A DNA stretch of 64,000 bases, taken from contig JAJQCE010000007.1 in assembly GCA_021202895.1 (NCBI GenBank), forward strand, positions 1-64,000. Direction: 5' to 3'. Source of the DNA: Ruminococcus sp. (GTDB lineage Bacteria > Bacillota > Clostridia > Oscillospirales > Ruminococcaceae). The position numbers were made by a program, and so were the translations under genes. The notes under the pieces were generated by a model. It had not been told where the DNA came from. It was given only the letters and a program-made list of their open reading frames with translations, and searched no databases. Below are positions 25,217 to 34,119 of this stretch, one piece after another; the stretch's first letter is position 1; each line of letters starts with the position of its first letter.

Positions 25217-26899
25217 ATGAAAAATATACCGATAGGACAACACCTTATTGAAAAGGGCTTGATTACAGAAGAACAGCTTCAGGAAATTCTGAAAAAGCAA
25301 AAGGAAAGCGACGGAAAGAAAAAGTTCGGCGATGTGCTTTTAGAGCAAAAGTATGTAACTGAGGATCAGTTTTCTGAGGTTTTAGCTGAAAGACTGAACA
25401 TTCCCTTTGTGAATCTTGATAATTTTGAGCTTATGCCGGATATTGTTAAGATGATACCTGAGGATGCGGCGAGAAAGTATAATGCGATTGCAACACATAA
25501 GATTGGAAGACGACTTACTGTAGCGACCTCTGAACCGTCAGACTTCTACGCTATGGAGGACTTGCGTGCGATTACGGGCTGTTCAATATCATTCAACATG
25601 GCGTCAAAGGGTGCGGTAAACCGTGCGATTGGTAAGATGTACTCCGCAGGGCAGACCGATACCATCGTTGAAGAGGCTACCAAGCAAAAGGAAGAGGAGC
25701 TTAGCCTTGAGGAGTTGGCGAACGAGGCGAACGAACGTATCGATAATGCGCCTATAGTTAAGCTTGCAACGGCAATTGTAGAAAACTCGTTCCGTAAGGA
25801 AGCAACGGATATTCATATAGAACCGTTTAAAAATTATACAAGAGTAAGAATCCGTGTAAACGGCGACTTGATTGAGCTTATGACAATTTCTGCGGCGCTT
25901 CATGTTTCGCTCACCACACGTTTCAAGATTTTGTCAGGCATGAACATAGCCGAAAAGAGAGTGCCTCAGGACGGACGTATGTCGCAGGACGTTGACGGCA
26001 CGCACCTTGACCTTCGTGTATCTAATCTGCCTACCGTTCACGGCGAAAAGATAGTTATCCGTATCCTTGCAACGGGAGATGTTTCTCTGCGTAAGGTAAC
26101 GGATTTGGGTATGACCGATTATAATTATAAAAGATTTGAATCCTGCCTTAAGGTCCCGCAGGGAGTTCTGCTTGTAACAGGACCTACTGGTTCAGGTAAA
26201 ACAACTACTCTCTATGCGGCGATTGGTGAAATGGCAAAGCCTAATGTAAATGTTATCACCGTTGAGGACCCTGTAGAAAAAGCGGTAGAGGGAATTAACC
26301 AGTGTCAGATTAACGACAAAGCAGGAATGACATTTGCGGCGGCGCTTCGTTCAATCCTTCGTCAGGACCCTGACATTATAATGGTCGGTGAGATGCGTGA
26401 CCAGGAAACGAGTGAAATCGCCATAAGAGCTGCCATCACAGGACATATGGTGCTGTCAACGCTCCATACAAACGATGCGGCTTCAACGGTTACTCGTCTT
26501 GTGGACATGGGAGTAGCACCCTACATGGTTGCAACCTCGCTCATCGGAATTGTAGCACAGCGTCTTACCAAGGTGCTTTGCCCCGAGTGCAAGAAAAAGG
26601 TGATGAGTACACCTGAAAACAACGAGCTTATGGGAATAGACCATTCTATAGAGATATACGAGCCAGTTGGCTGTCCTTCATGCAACGAAACGGGGTATAA
26701 GGGAAGAACCGCTATCCATGAAATTCTGCTCTCTACTCCTGAGATGGCGCAGCTAATTACAAGAGCAGCTAAGGCGGACGAGATTGAAGCTTTGGCAAGA
26801 GAGCAGGGCTGCAAGCTGCTGCGCGACAACGTATCTATACTTGTTCAGGAGGGCAAGACCTCAATTGACGAGCTGGTACGTGTAACATACGCAATTTAA
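25217..26899 (+). CDS. pilB: Type IV pilus extension ATPase PilB
   Basis: 560 residues. An N-terminal MshEN/GspE-N domain (IPIGQHLIEKGLITEEQLQEILKKQ) is followed by the hexameric ATPase core: Walker A GPTGSGKTTTLYAA (about 322-333), Asp box VITVEDPVEKAVEG, Walker B ILRQDPDIIMVGEMRDQET and the His box STLHTNDAAST. A late CPECKK and CPSCNETGYKGRT pair of CxxC forms the zinc site of GspE/PilB. Start ATG 25217 after AAGGAG. It powers pilin polymerisation at the PilC platform. Confidence 0.94.
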   Translation: MKNIPIGQHLIEKGLITEEQLQEILKKQKESDGKKKFGDVLLEQKYVTEDQFSEVLAERLNIPFVNLDNFELMPDIVKMIPEDAARKYNAIATHKIGRRLTVATSEPSDFYAMEDLRAITGCSISFNMASKGAVNRAIGKMYSAGQTDTIVEEATKQKEEELSLEELANEANERIDNAPIVKLATAIVENSFRKEATDIHIEPFKNYTRVRIRVNGDLIELMTISAALHVSLTTRFKILSGMNIAEKRVPQDGRMSQDVDGTHLDLRVSNLPTVHGEKIVIRILATGDVSLRKVTDLGMTDYNYKRFESCLKVPQGVLLVTGPTGSGKTTTLYAAIGEMAKPNVNVITVEDPVEKAVEGINQCQINDKAGMTFAAALRSILRQDPDIIMVGEMRDQETSEIAIRAAITGHMVLSTLHTNDAASTVTRLVDMGVAPYMVATSLIGIVAQRLTKVLCPECKKKVMSTPENNELMGIDHSIEIYEPVGCPSCNETGYKGRTAIHEILLSTPEMAQLITRAAKADEIEALAREQGCKLLRDNVSILVQEGKTSIDELVRVTYAI

Positions 26900-27050
26900 A
26901 ATCAGCGTTTTTCGCTTTAAGCATAGTTTTTTGCGGCAAAAAAGTTAAATGGCAACAAAAAATCCAGTATGGATTAAAGCAACTAAGAAAATTTTTAAAG
27001 ACCTTTCCTTTGAGAAACGTCTGTAAATAAAATATGTGGAGGTTATTAAA

Positions 27051-28127
27051 ATGGCACTTGATATTAACAAAATTCTGGACGAAGCGCGTGCACTCGGCTG
27101 CTCCGACCTGCATTTTACGGTAGGTATTCCGCCGATAGTAAGGCAGGGAGGAAATTTAAGAAAGCTTTCATCGTATCCTGACATGACAGAGATTGACATT
27201 CAGCAGATATGCAGAAGCACGACAAACGAGCGTCAGATGCAGTCGATAAGAGATCACAAGGATACAGACTTTACATATGTATCAACAAGAGGTTTCCGTC
27301 ACCGTGTAAACGTATATCGTCAGAGAGGAAACACAGCTATAGCTTTCCGTCTGCTGAGAAACGATATTCCTACGCTCACGGATTTGGATCTGCCCCCTGT
27401 ACTTGCTGAATTTTCAATGCGCCCCCGTGGACTGGTTCTTGTAACGGGACCTACAGGTTCAGGTAAATCTACAACGCTTGCGGCGATGATCGACCATGTA
27501 AATCTGCACAAGTCGGCTCACATTATCACCGTTGAGGACCCTATAGAGTATATGCACTCGCATAAAAGATGTATGGTAAACCAGCGTGAAATCGGGCAGG
27601 ACGTACCGAGCTTCTCAATGGCACTGCGTGCGGCTCTCCGTGAGGACCCGGACATTATCCTCGTAGGAGAAATGCGTGACTTTGAAACAATCGAAGCGGC
27701 GGTAACGGCGGCAGAAACAGGACACCTTGTAATGAGTACGCTTCATACCACAGACGCAGCCTCCACAATTGACCGTATCATAGACGTTTTTCCAGCGCAT
27801 CAGCAGCACCAGATTCGTACTCAGCTTGCTTCAGTTCTGGTTGGCATATGCACACAGACGCTTTGCAGAACGATGGACGGAACAAGCCGTGTAGCCTGCT
27901 GTGAAATTCTTGCGGCAACCGATTCAATCAAGGCTATGATTCGTGACGACAAGGTTCACCTTATCGGTTCGGCTATGCAGACAGGTAAGCAGTACGGAAT
28001 GCAGACGCTTGACCAAGAGCTTGCTAAGCTTGTAAATGCAAGAACAATAAGCATGGACGTAGCGCTTGAAAAGTGCCTGAATGCGGCGGATCTTAAGAGA
28101 TTTATTGCGGCGGAAAAGGCGCAGTAA
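27051..28127 (+). CDS. pilT: Type IV pilus retraction ATPase PilT
   Basis: 358 residues. DLHFTVGIPPIVRQGGNL at the N-terminus is typical of PilT; Walker A GPTGSGKSTTLAAMI at about residue 135, Walker B REDPDIILVGEMRDFET, and the retraction-ATPase AIRNLIRE-like region is replaced by DSIKAMIRDDKVHLIGSAM near the C-terminus. ATG 27051 follows GGAGGT by 7 nt. Its presence beside pilB suggests a retractable, motility- or adhesion-type pilus rather than a simple secretion fibre. It lies 150 bp after pilB. Confidence 0.93.
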   Translation: MALDINKILDEARALGCSDLHFTVGIPPIVRQGGNLRKLSSYPDMTEIDIQQICRSTTNERQMQSIRDHKDTDFTYVSTRGFRHRVNVYRQRGNTAIAFRLLRNDIPTLTDLDLPPVLAEFSMRPRGLVLVTGPTGSGKSTTLAAMIDHVNLHKSAHIITVEDPIEYMHSHKRCMVNQREIGQDVPSFSMALRAALREDPDIILVGEMRDFETIEAAVTAAETGHLVMSTLHTTDAASTIDRIIDVFPAHQQHQIRTQLASVLVGICTQTLCRTMDGTSRVACCEILAATDSIKAMIRDDKVHLIGSAMQTGKQYGMQTLDQELAKLVNARTISMDVALEKCLNAADLKRFIAAEKAQ

Positions 28128-28141
28128 GAGGAATGAAAAAC

Positions 28142-28173
28142 GGGGGCATTGTAAAAATCAATGCTCCCTTTTT
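28142..28173 (+). terminator. Terminator after pilT
   Basis: Stem GGGGCATTG / CAATGCTCC (with one G-U pair) and a 7-nt loop, followed by five T (28169-28173). It closes the pilB-pilT unit. Confidence 0.8.
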
Positions 28174-28209
28174 AAAAAATCAGCTCATAGCGGCTTATCT
28201 TAACACGCT

Positions 28210-28497
28210 CTAGCTTTGTGCGCTTTCCTCTGCCGACTGTCTGTCAAGCTCGGTTTGGTATTCGGACAAAATCAAGTCTTCGATTCTGTTCCTTGTATCG
28301 GCGTTTATCGGGTGAACTATGTCGCGAAACATACCGCTTTCATCACGTCTGCTCGGCATAGCGACAAAAAGCCGCTCCTCGCCCTGCACAATTTTAATAT
28401 CGTGTACCGCAAGCACATCGTCAATCGTTATGCTCACAATTCCCCTCAGCTTTCCGTCGGGGATAATTCGTCTGATTTTGATTTCAGAAATATTCAT
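28210..28497 (-). CDS. spoVG: SpoVG, small RNA-binding regulatory protein
   Basis: 95 residues, full length. MNISEIKIRRI, then VSITIDDVLAVHDIKIVQGEERLFVAMPSRR and the FRDIVHPINADTRNRIEDLI stretch are highly conserved in SpoVG. In Firmicutes and Listeria it is an RNA- and DNA-binding regulator affecting sporulation, virulence and the cell envelope. ATG 28497 follows AAAGGACG. It is convergent to pilT and divergent from murC. It is found also in non-sporulating Firmicutes, so it is no proof of sporulation. Confidence 0.95.
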   Translation of the reverse strand: MNISEIKIRRIIPDGKLRGIVSITIDDVLAVHDIKIVQGEERLFVAMPSRRDESGMFRDIVHPINADTRNRIEDLILSEYQTELDRQSAEESAQS

Positions 28498-28622
28498 TTT
28501 AATATCGTCCTTTCAAGATGATGGTTTTTGGCTGCCAACTGATTAAATTTACAATTAAAGGAACAAAACCTGTCCTTTCATAAAAAAATCTTGACAAATT
28601 ACTGAAAAATATTCAAAAAGGC

Positions 28623-28651
28623 TTTATTTTTTTTTTCAAATGTATTATAAT
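28623..28651 (+). promoter_or_regulatory. Probable promoter of murC-lexA
   Basis: Perfect TATAAT (28646-28651) with TTTATT 17 bp upstream, in a long T-run; the -35 is weak. A consensus TTGACA at 28591-28596 has no matching -10 at the correct distance. The gap 28498-28751 holds no other gene. Confidence 0.5.
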
Positions 28652-28751
28652 AAAAGTATAAGTGTTCTTTGTTACTAACGTATCAAGGATATACGAAGCT
28701 GACGCTTAAAACATAATGAATATACTAAAAAAAGATAAGGAGTTTTTCTTT

Positions 28752-30179
28752 ATGCTTACTATAGATGAGCTTAGAAAGAAGAAGCATCTGCATTTTATAG
28801 GAATAGGCGGGTCGGGAATGTATCCGCTGGCGCAGATTCTTCATTCGCAGGGATATTTTATCACAGGCTCTGACAATAACGAAACTGAAACGCTTAAGGC
28901 TGTTCGTTCTATGGGGATTGATGTTTTCTTAGGACAGCGGGCGGAGAATATTAAGGGTGCGGATTTGATCATCTACACAGCCGCAGTGCTTGACGACAAT
29001 CCTGAGCTTGTCGCCGCAAGGGAAAGCGGAGCGGAGGTGGTTGAGCGCAGTGAAATGTTAGGACTTATCACAAGGCTTTTTGACAGAGCAATATGTATAA
29101 GCGGCACTCACGGCAAGACTACAGCTTCATCTATGCTTACGCAGATTTTTTTAGAGGAAAGTATAGATATTTCCTGCGTAATAGGCGGAAAGCTCAATTC
29201 GATAGGCGGTTCGGGGAGATTTGGCAAGAGCGACATTTTAGTCTGCGAGGCTTGCGAATTTAAGGATCACTTCTTAAAGCTAAGTCCTGACACGGCGGTG
29301 ATTTTAAATGTTGACGCAGACCACCTTGACTATTTCGGAACGCTTGACAATGTAAAAAAATCCTTCAGAGCTTTTGCAAGTATGGCTTCCAAAAGAGTGA
29401 TAATAAACGGAGATGACAAAAACACTGTTGAAGCACTTAAGGGGATTGACAAGGAGATTATTACATTTGGATTTTCGAGAGAAAATGATTACTCGGCTGA
29501 GATTTTGGAAACCAAAGGGCTTCGCACAATTTTCAGGCTTTACTGCAAAGGCGAGTCGATTGACGATATGGCGATATATGTTCCGGGCAGACACAATGTG
29601 CTTAACGCTCTGGCAGCTATAGCGGCGGCAAGGAGCGAGGGAGTTTCCTATGACGGAATTTCAATGGGACTTCAGGTTTTCAGAGGAACGGTAAGGCGGT
29701 TTGAGAAAATTGGAGAGGTAAACGGCGTCACGGTGATTGACGATTACGCTCACCACCCGACCGAGATTGCTTCTACGCTTACGGCGGCAAGGTCGCTTGA
29801 TTATAAGCGTGTGTGGGTTCTCTTTCAGCCGTTCACCTATTCGAGAACTGAAATGCTGATGGACGATTTTGTTTTGTCGCTCTCGATTGCGGATAGGGTG
29901 GTGCTTACCGATATTATGGGAAGCCGCGAGAGGAATGAGCATGGTATTTATACCGAGCAGCTTGGCAGGAAAATTCCTGGTGCAAAGTGGTTTGACACTG
30001 AGCATGAATTGGCGGATGCTCAAAGTGCCGAGCAAAAGCAGTTTAATTTTGAACAGGTAACGGATTATTTAGTCGAAAACGTACAGCAGGGCGATATGGT
30101 AATAACGATGGGCTGTGGCGATGTCTATAAGGCGGCTGTAATGCTCGTTGAAAAACTTCAGAAGGGGATGTTAAAATGA
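28752..30179 (+). CDS. murC: UDP-N-acetylmuramate--L-alanine ligase MurC
   Basis: 475 residues. Adds L-Ala to UDP-MurNAc in peptidoglycan synthesis. HFIGIGGSGMYPLA at the N-terminus, the ATP loop SGTHGKTTASSM (about 117-128), and VIDDYAHHPTEIAST are diagnostic. The start ATG 28752 follows AAGGAG (28737-28742) by 9 nt, discarding a longer frame from 28716. The stop overlaps the lexA start by 4 bp (ATGA), a sign of translational coupling. Confidence 0.95.
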   Translation: MLTIDELRKKKHLHFIGIGGSGMYPLAQILHSQGYFITGSDNNETETLKAVRSMGIDVFLGQRAENIKGADLIIYTAAVLDDNPELVAARESGAEVVERSEMLGLITRLFDRAICISGTHGKTTASSMLTQIFLEESIDISCVIGGKLNSIGGSGRFGKSDILVCEACEFKDHFLKLSPDTAVILNVDADHLDYFGTLDNVKKSFRAFASMASKRVIINGDDKNTVEALKGIDKEIITFGFSRENDYSAEILETKGLRTIFRLYCKGESIDDMAIYVPGRHNVLNALAAIAAARSEGVSYDGISMGLQVFRGTVRRFEKIGEVNGVTVIDDYAHHPTEIASTLTAARSLDYKRVWVLFQPFTYSRTEMLMDDFVLSLSIADRVVLTDIMGSRERNEHGIYTEQLGRKIPGAKWFDTEHELADAQSAEQKQFNFEQVTDYLVENVQQGDMVITMGCGDVYKAAVMLVEKLQKGMLK

Positions 30180-30766
30180 GAGAAAAGATCAGTGAAACCG
30201 AGCGCAAGACTTATGAATTTATCCGTGAGAGATTAGCGGAGGGTTATCCGCCCAGCGTTCGTGAAATTTGCGAGCATTGTGGATTTAAGTCTACCTCTAC
30301 CGCATACAGAGCGGTAAAGAATTTGACGGAAAAGGGTTATCTTGAAAAGCAGGATAATCTTAACCGTGCGATTAAGCTTGCAGGGCAGGTGTCTGTCAAG
30401 GTGCCGCTTGTCGGAACGGTGACGGCAGGTGCGCCTATTACGGCGATTGAGCAGATTACAGACTACATTGACTTTAATCCGACAAAGAACTATTCAAACG
30501 AGCTTTTTGCGCTTAAGGTCAGAGGCGAATCGATGATCAACGCTGCGATTTTGGACGGAGATATAGTTATAGCAGAGAAAACGGTGTTTGTAGACAACGG
30601 TGAAATTGCGGTAGTGCTTGTAGAGGGCGAGGAAGCTACAGTTAAACGTTTTTACAAGGAGAACGGGCACTATCGCTTGCAGCCTGAAAATGACACGATG
30701 AAGCCGATTATAGTTCAGAGTGCTTCTATTTTAGGAAGAGTTGTTGCGGTGGTAAGATATTTTTAG
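30176..30766 (+). CDS. lexA: LexA SOS repressor
   Basis: 196 residues. An N-terminal winged helix (SETERKTYEFIRERLAEGYPPSVREICEHCGFKSTST) is followed by the S24 self-cleavage domain with the Ala84-Gly85 scissile bond (VTAGAP), Ser119 (GESM) and Lys157 (TVKRF). It represses DNA-damage genes until RecA promotes self-cleavage. It is cotranscribed with, and overlaps by 4 bp, the cell-wall gene murC, an unusual partner. I see no Firmicute-type SOS box (GAAC-N4-GTTC) immediately upstream of murC. Confidence 0.94.
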   Translation: MREKISETERKTYEFIRERLAEGYPPSVREICEHCGFKSTSTAYRAVKNLTEKGYLEKQDNLNRAIKLAGQVSVKVPLVGTVTAGAPITAIEQITDYIDFNPTKNYSNELFALKVRGESMINAAILDGDIVIAEKTVFVDNGEIAVVLVEGEEATVKRFYKENGHYRLQPENDTMKPIIVQSASILGRVVAVVRYF

Positions 30767-30774
30767 AGATAAAA

Positions 30775-30801
30775 GCCCAAGCTGTTCAATGCAGCTTGGG
30801 C
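30775..30801 (+). other. 10-bp hairpin after lexA without a U-tract
   Basis: GCCCAAGCTG / CAGCTTGGGC, a perfect 10-bp stem with a 7-nt loop, 9 bp after the lexA stop. On the plus strand it is followed by GATAAAGG, not by T, so it is not a standard terminator. On the minus strand a TTTTAT run follows. It may stabilise the murC-lexA message 3' end or dampen read-through. Confidence 0.6.
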
Positions 30802-30823
30802 GATAAAGGAATGACAAAATGAA

Positions 30824-31516
30824 ATGAAAAAGAAAATATGTCACGGCTGTGGTGCGCAGTTAGATGAGGATATGAAAATATGTCCTTACTGTGGCAGGCT
30901 TGTTTCATCATCCTCACAGCAGGAAAATCGCTCTGCAAATTCACGCCGTGCGGCTGTGTCAAATGGAAATGTCAGGCAGAATCAAAGGAGAAATCTGCAG
31001 AGGACAAGCTACAGCAATGCGCCTCAGCGGCAGGCAAGGAATCCTCAGCAGCCTGTTTCGCAGACTTCACAAAAGCCTTTGAGCAAAAGAAAGCAAAAAA
31101 AGCTTCAAAAGCAGCAGAGGCGTTATGAGCGTGACGAAAAGCGGCAAAAGCGTGCTATAATACTTAGGAGAATAGGCAAAATCGCAACGGTCGCAGTGGT
31201 AATTGCGGCGATATATCTGGTGATATTCTTTGTGCAGGTTTTTAGAGTCAGGCTTTCAAGCTATGACTTTGAGAGCGAAATGACGATGTCAAAGGACAAC
31301 TATGGTGAAGCGATAAGCGATTACTTTGAGGACGGAAGCTGGTCGGTGAATCCTTTTACGGGCAGTTGCACCTACAAAGGGACAAGCAAGCATGACGAGG
31401 AGTATGAGATCGTATTTTCCGTAAAATTAAAGGTGGAGGTTAAAAGCATAACGATAGACGGCGAGGAGGTTGACGACGACGCTGTTGAAATAAAAATGAT
31501 GGGAATGTTTATTTAA
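30824..31516 (+). CDS. Zinc-ribbon single-pass membrane protein
   Basis: 230 residues. A zinc ribbon at the N-terminus (CHGCGAQLDEDMKICPYCG, residues 6-24), a long Gln/Arg/Ser-rich disordered linker ending in a Lys/Arg-rich stretch (about 25-112), one membrane helix (about 120-142), and an outside domain of about 90 residues with acidic patches. The architecture resembles many uncharacterised Firmicute zinc-ribbon proteins. ATG 30824 follows AAAGGA by 13 nt, a weak start. It lies in a row with lexA and cls. Function unknown. Confidence 0.72.
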   Translation: MKKKICHGCGAQLDEDMKICPYCGRLVSSSSQQENRSANSRRAAVSNGNVRQNQRRNLQRTSYSNAPQRQARNPQQPVSQTSQKPLSKRKQKKLQKQQRRYERDEKRQKRAIILRRIGKIATVAVVIAAIYLVIFFVQVFRVRLSSYDFESEMTMSKDNYGEAISDYFEDGSWSVNPFTGSCTYKGTSKHDEEYEIVFSVKLKVEVKSITIDGEEVDDDAVEIKMMGMFI

Positions 31517-31527
31517 AAGGAAAAGAT

Positions 31528-33105
31528 ATGGATAAAGAAAAGAAAGCAGGAATAAAGAAAAAAATAAAGCAGGGTCTAACTTATTCCGCTACACAGCGCA
31601 CGATAGTTATACTTTTGCTTGTGGGGCAGCTTTTATTTATAGGGTATATGGTGGTATCTCTTGAGAGATACTCAATCAGACTTCAGATCTTCTTTCAGCT
31701 GTTAGCAGGGCTGATGTGTATTTATCTTATAAACAGAAGCACAAAATCTGAGTTTAAGATAAGCTGGCTTGCGCTGATGGTGGTATTTCCGCTGTATGGA
31801 GCGGTGATTTACTTTTTCTTGTCAAATCAGTATATGACAAGACTTATAAGGAAAAGCTATGCGTCTAAATTTGAAAGCACAAAAAAATGGCTTGTGCAGG
31901 ATGAAATGGTTGACGAAAGCTTAAAGCGCACAGATATGGACGTTTACCGCTATTCGCACTATATGAACAGCTATGCTGGGTATCCGATTCAGCAAAACAG
32001 CGAGGTTACGTATTTCAAATCTGGTGAGGAGAAGCATCCAGTTATGCTTGAGGAGCTGAAAAAAGCTAGGCACTATATTTTTATCGAGATGTTCATTTTA
32101 GCTCAAGGCTCTATGTGGGACGAGATACTTGAGGTTCTGACGGAAAAGGTTAAGCAGGGTGTTGAGGTTCGGCTATTGTATGACGGAATGGGTTCGTCGG
32201 CTCTTTTGCCTCGAAAGTATGACAAGAAGCTCCGTGAGATTGGAATAAAGGCTTTGGTTTTTCAGCCGTTCACGCCGTTTTTGTCGTCCATTCAAAACAA
32301 CCGTGACCACAGAAAAATTATAGTCATAGACGGACACACAGGCTTTACAGGCGGAGATAATTTCGCAGATGAGTATGTAAACCGCATAGTTCGCTTCGGA
32401 TACTGGAAGGACACGGCGGTTATGATAAAAGGGCAGGCGGTCTGGAATCTCACGATGATGTTTTTGCAGATGTGGGAGGTAAACCATCCAACCGAGCTGG
32501 TGGCGGATTATGACAAATACAAGCCTGATCTGCACATGAGAAAAAAATATGAATCTGACGGATATGTACTGCCCTACGGAGATTCCCCGCTTGATAACGA
32601 GGACGTTGGAATGCTTACATATCTAAGCATAATAAATAGCGCAAAGGATTACTGTTACATTTCAACGCCGTATCTTATACCAGATGAAGAAATGCTGTCT
32701 GCGCTCTGCTTTGCGGCAAAGCGCGGAGTTGACGTGAGAGTTATAGTTCCTGGAATACCTGACAAGTGGTATGTTAAGGTGCTTGGCGAAAGCTATTACA
32801 AGCAGCTTATTGAAGCAGGAATCAGGCTTTACGAGTATAACGGGTTTAATCATGCCAAGATGTTTGTTTCGGACGATATTAAGGCGACTGTAGGCACGAT
32901 AAATCTTGACCACAGAAGCTTTTCGCTACATTTTGAGGACGCTTGCTTTCTTTACAATATGCCTGCGGTGATGGACGTTAAGGCGGATTTTGAGAATATG
33001 TTTAAAAACGAATGCAGAGAGCTGACTCTTGACGATTGCAATAATAGAAAGCTCTACAGGAGAATGTGCGCAGGGGCGATTAAGATAATCGAACCGATGC
33101 TGTAA
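31528..33105 (+). CDS. cls: Cardiolipin synthase (phospholipase D family)
   Basis: 525 residues. Two N-terminal membrane segments (about 25-45 and 52-98) are followed by two HKD motifs: HRKIIVIDG with GGDN (His near 261) and HAKMFVSDD with GTINLDHRSF (His near 442). This is the bacterial Cls architecture, converting two phosphatidylglycerols to cardiolipin and glycerol. Start ATG 31528 follows AAAAGGA. It lies 11 bp after the zinc-ribbon gene, thus probably in the same unit. Confidence 0.93.
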   Translation: MDKEKKAGIKKKIKQGLTYSATQRTIVILLLVGQLLFIGYMVVSLERYSIRLQIFFQLLAGLMCIYLINRSTKSEFKISWLALMVVFPLYGAVIYFFLSNQYMTRLIRKSYASKFESTKKWLVQDEMVDESLKRTDMDVYRYSHYMNSYAGYPIQQNSEVTYFKSGEEKHPVMLEELKKARHYIFIEMFILAQGSMWDEILEVLTEKVKQGVEVRLLYDGMGSSALLPRKYDKKLREIGIKALVFQPFTPFLSSIQNNRDHRKIIVIDGHTGFTGGDNFADEYVNRIVRFGYWKDTAVMIKGQAVWNLTMMFLQMWEVNHPTELVADYDKYKPDLHMRKKYESDGYVLPYGDSPLDNEDVGMLTYLSIINSAKDYCYISTPYLIPDEEMLSALCFAAKRGVDVRVIVPGIPDKWYVKVLGESYYKQLIEAGIRLYEYNGFNHAKMFVSDDIKATVGTINLDHRSFSLHFEDACFLYNMPAVMDVKADFENMFKNECRELTLDDCNNRKLYRRMCAGAIKIIEPML

Positions 33106-33123
33106 AATGAGGACGTGAAATCT

Positions 33124-34119
33124 TTGAAAGCTATTAGTTTGTTTTCGGGTTGCGGCGGATTAGATTTAGGCTTTGAATATGCAGGCTTTGATATTCCTAT
33201 TGCTAACGAATATGATAAGACAATTTGGAGTACATTTAAAATCAACCATCCTAAAACTCATCTTATTGAAGAAGATATAAGAAAAGTGAATGAGGCGGAT
33301 TTCCCCGATGATGTTGACGGCATTATCGGGGGTCCGCCATGTCAATCATGGTCAGAAGCTGGGACTTTGCGCGGTATCGACGATGAACGTGGACAGCTAT
33401 TTTTTGATTACATCCGAATACTTCGCAAGGTTAAGCCAAAGTTTTTCCTTGCAGAAAATGTAAGCGGTATGCTTGCCAACAGGCACAATGAGGCAGTACA
33501 GAATATCATCAATCTATTTGAAGAAAGCGGCTATGATGTTTCTCTGACGCTTGTAAATGCAAAGGACTATGGCGTTGCAGAGGAACGCAAACGTGTTTTC
33601 TATATCGGCTTTAGAAAAGATTTAGGGATTAAGTTTGATTTTCCTGTTGGTTCAACGGTTAATGATAGGAAAAAACTCACTCTTAGGGATGCAATATGGG
33701 ATTTGCAAGAAACTGCAGTTCCTTCTGCCGAAAAAAATCATCGTAATCCTTCAGCTGTTAATAATAATGAATACTTCACCGGGGAATACTCATCCATTTT
33801 TATGAGCCGTAACAGAGTAAAATCATGGGACGAGCAAGCATTTACAGTTCAGGCATCGGGCAGACAGTGCCAGTTGCACCCGCAAGCACCTAAGATGATT
33901 AAAGTTGGAAAAAATGATTGTCGCTTTGTGAAAGGTAAAGAGCATTTATATCGCCGTATGACCGTCAGAGAGGTCGCGAGAATACAAGGTTTTCCAGATG
34001 ATTTCAAATTTATCTATGAAAACGTGAATGATGGATACAAAATGATTGGAAACGCTGTACCTGTTAATCTTGCATTTGAAATAGCGATAGCAATCAAAAA
34101 AGAATTGGAGGCAATATAA
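33124..34119 (+). CDS. C5-cytosine DNA methyltransferase, M.HaeIII-like (GGCC predicted)
   Basis: 331 residues. All main C5-MTase motifs are present: [19 protein letters not shown] (I), [12 protein letters not shown] with catalytic Cys73 (IV), AENVSG (VI), RKRVFYIGF (VIII), and [14 protein letters not shown] (X). The stretches [34 protein letters not shown] and [13 protein letters not shown] match what I recall of M.HaeIII almost word for word, including the recognition region, so GGCC is predicted. Start TTG 33124 (MKAISLFSG, 10 nt after TGAGGA) aligns with M.HaeIII's MNLISLFSG; GTG 33115 is only 1 nt from the ribosome site. It appears intact. Confidence 0.93.
   Translation: MKAISLFSGCGGLDLGFEYAGFDIPIANEYDKTIWSTFKINHPKTHLIEEDIRKVNEADFPDDVDGIIGGPPCQSWSEAGTLRGIDDERGQLFFDYIRILRKVKPKFFLAENVSGMLANRHNEAVQNIINLFEESGYDVSLTLVNAKDYGVAEERKRVFYIGFRKDLGIKFDFPVGSTVNDRKKLTLRDAIWDLQETAVPSAEKNHRNPSAVNNNEYFTGEYSSIFMSRNRVKSWDEQAFTVQASGRQCQLHPQAPKMIKVGKNDCRFVKGKEHLYRRMTVREVARIQGFPDDFKFIYENVNDGYKMIGNAVPVNLAFEIAIAIKKELEAI

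Noticed and set aside
28557..28578. AAAGGA / TCCTTT inverted repeat upstream of spoVG
   Set aside because: Only 6 bp with a 10-bp spacer; the right half coincides with ribosome-site-like sequence, so it may be chance.
28591..28596. Perfect TTGACA upstream of murC
   Set aside because: No -10 hexamer at 15-19 bp from it; the TATAAT further on is at the wrong distance.
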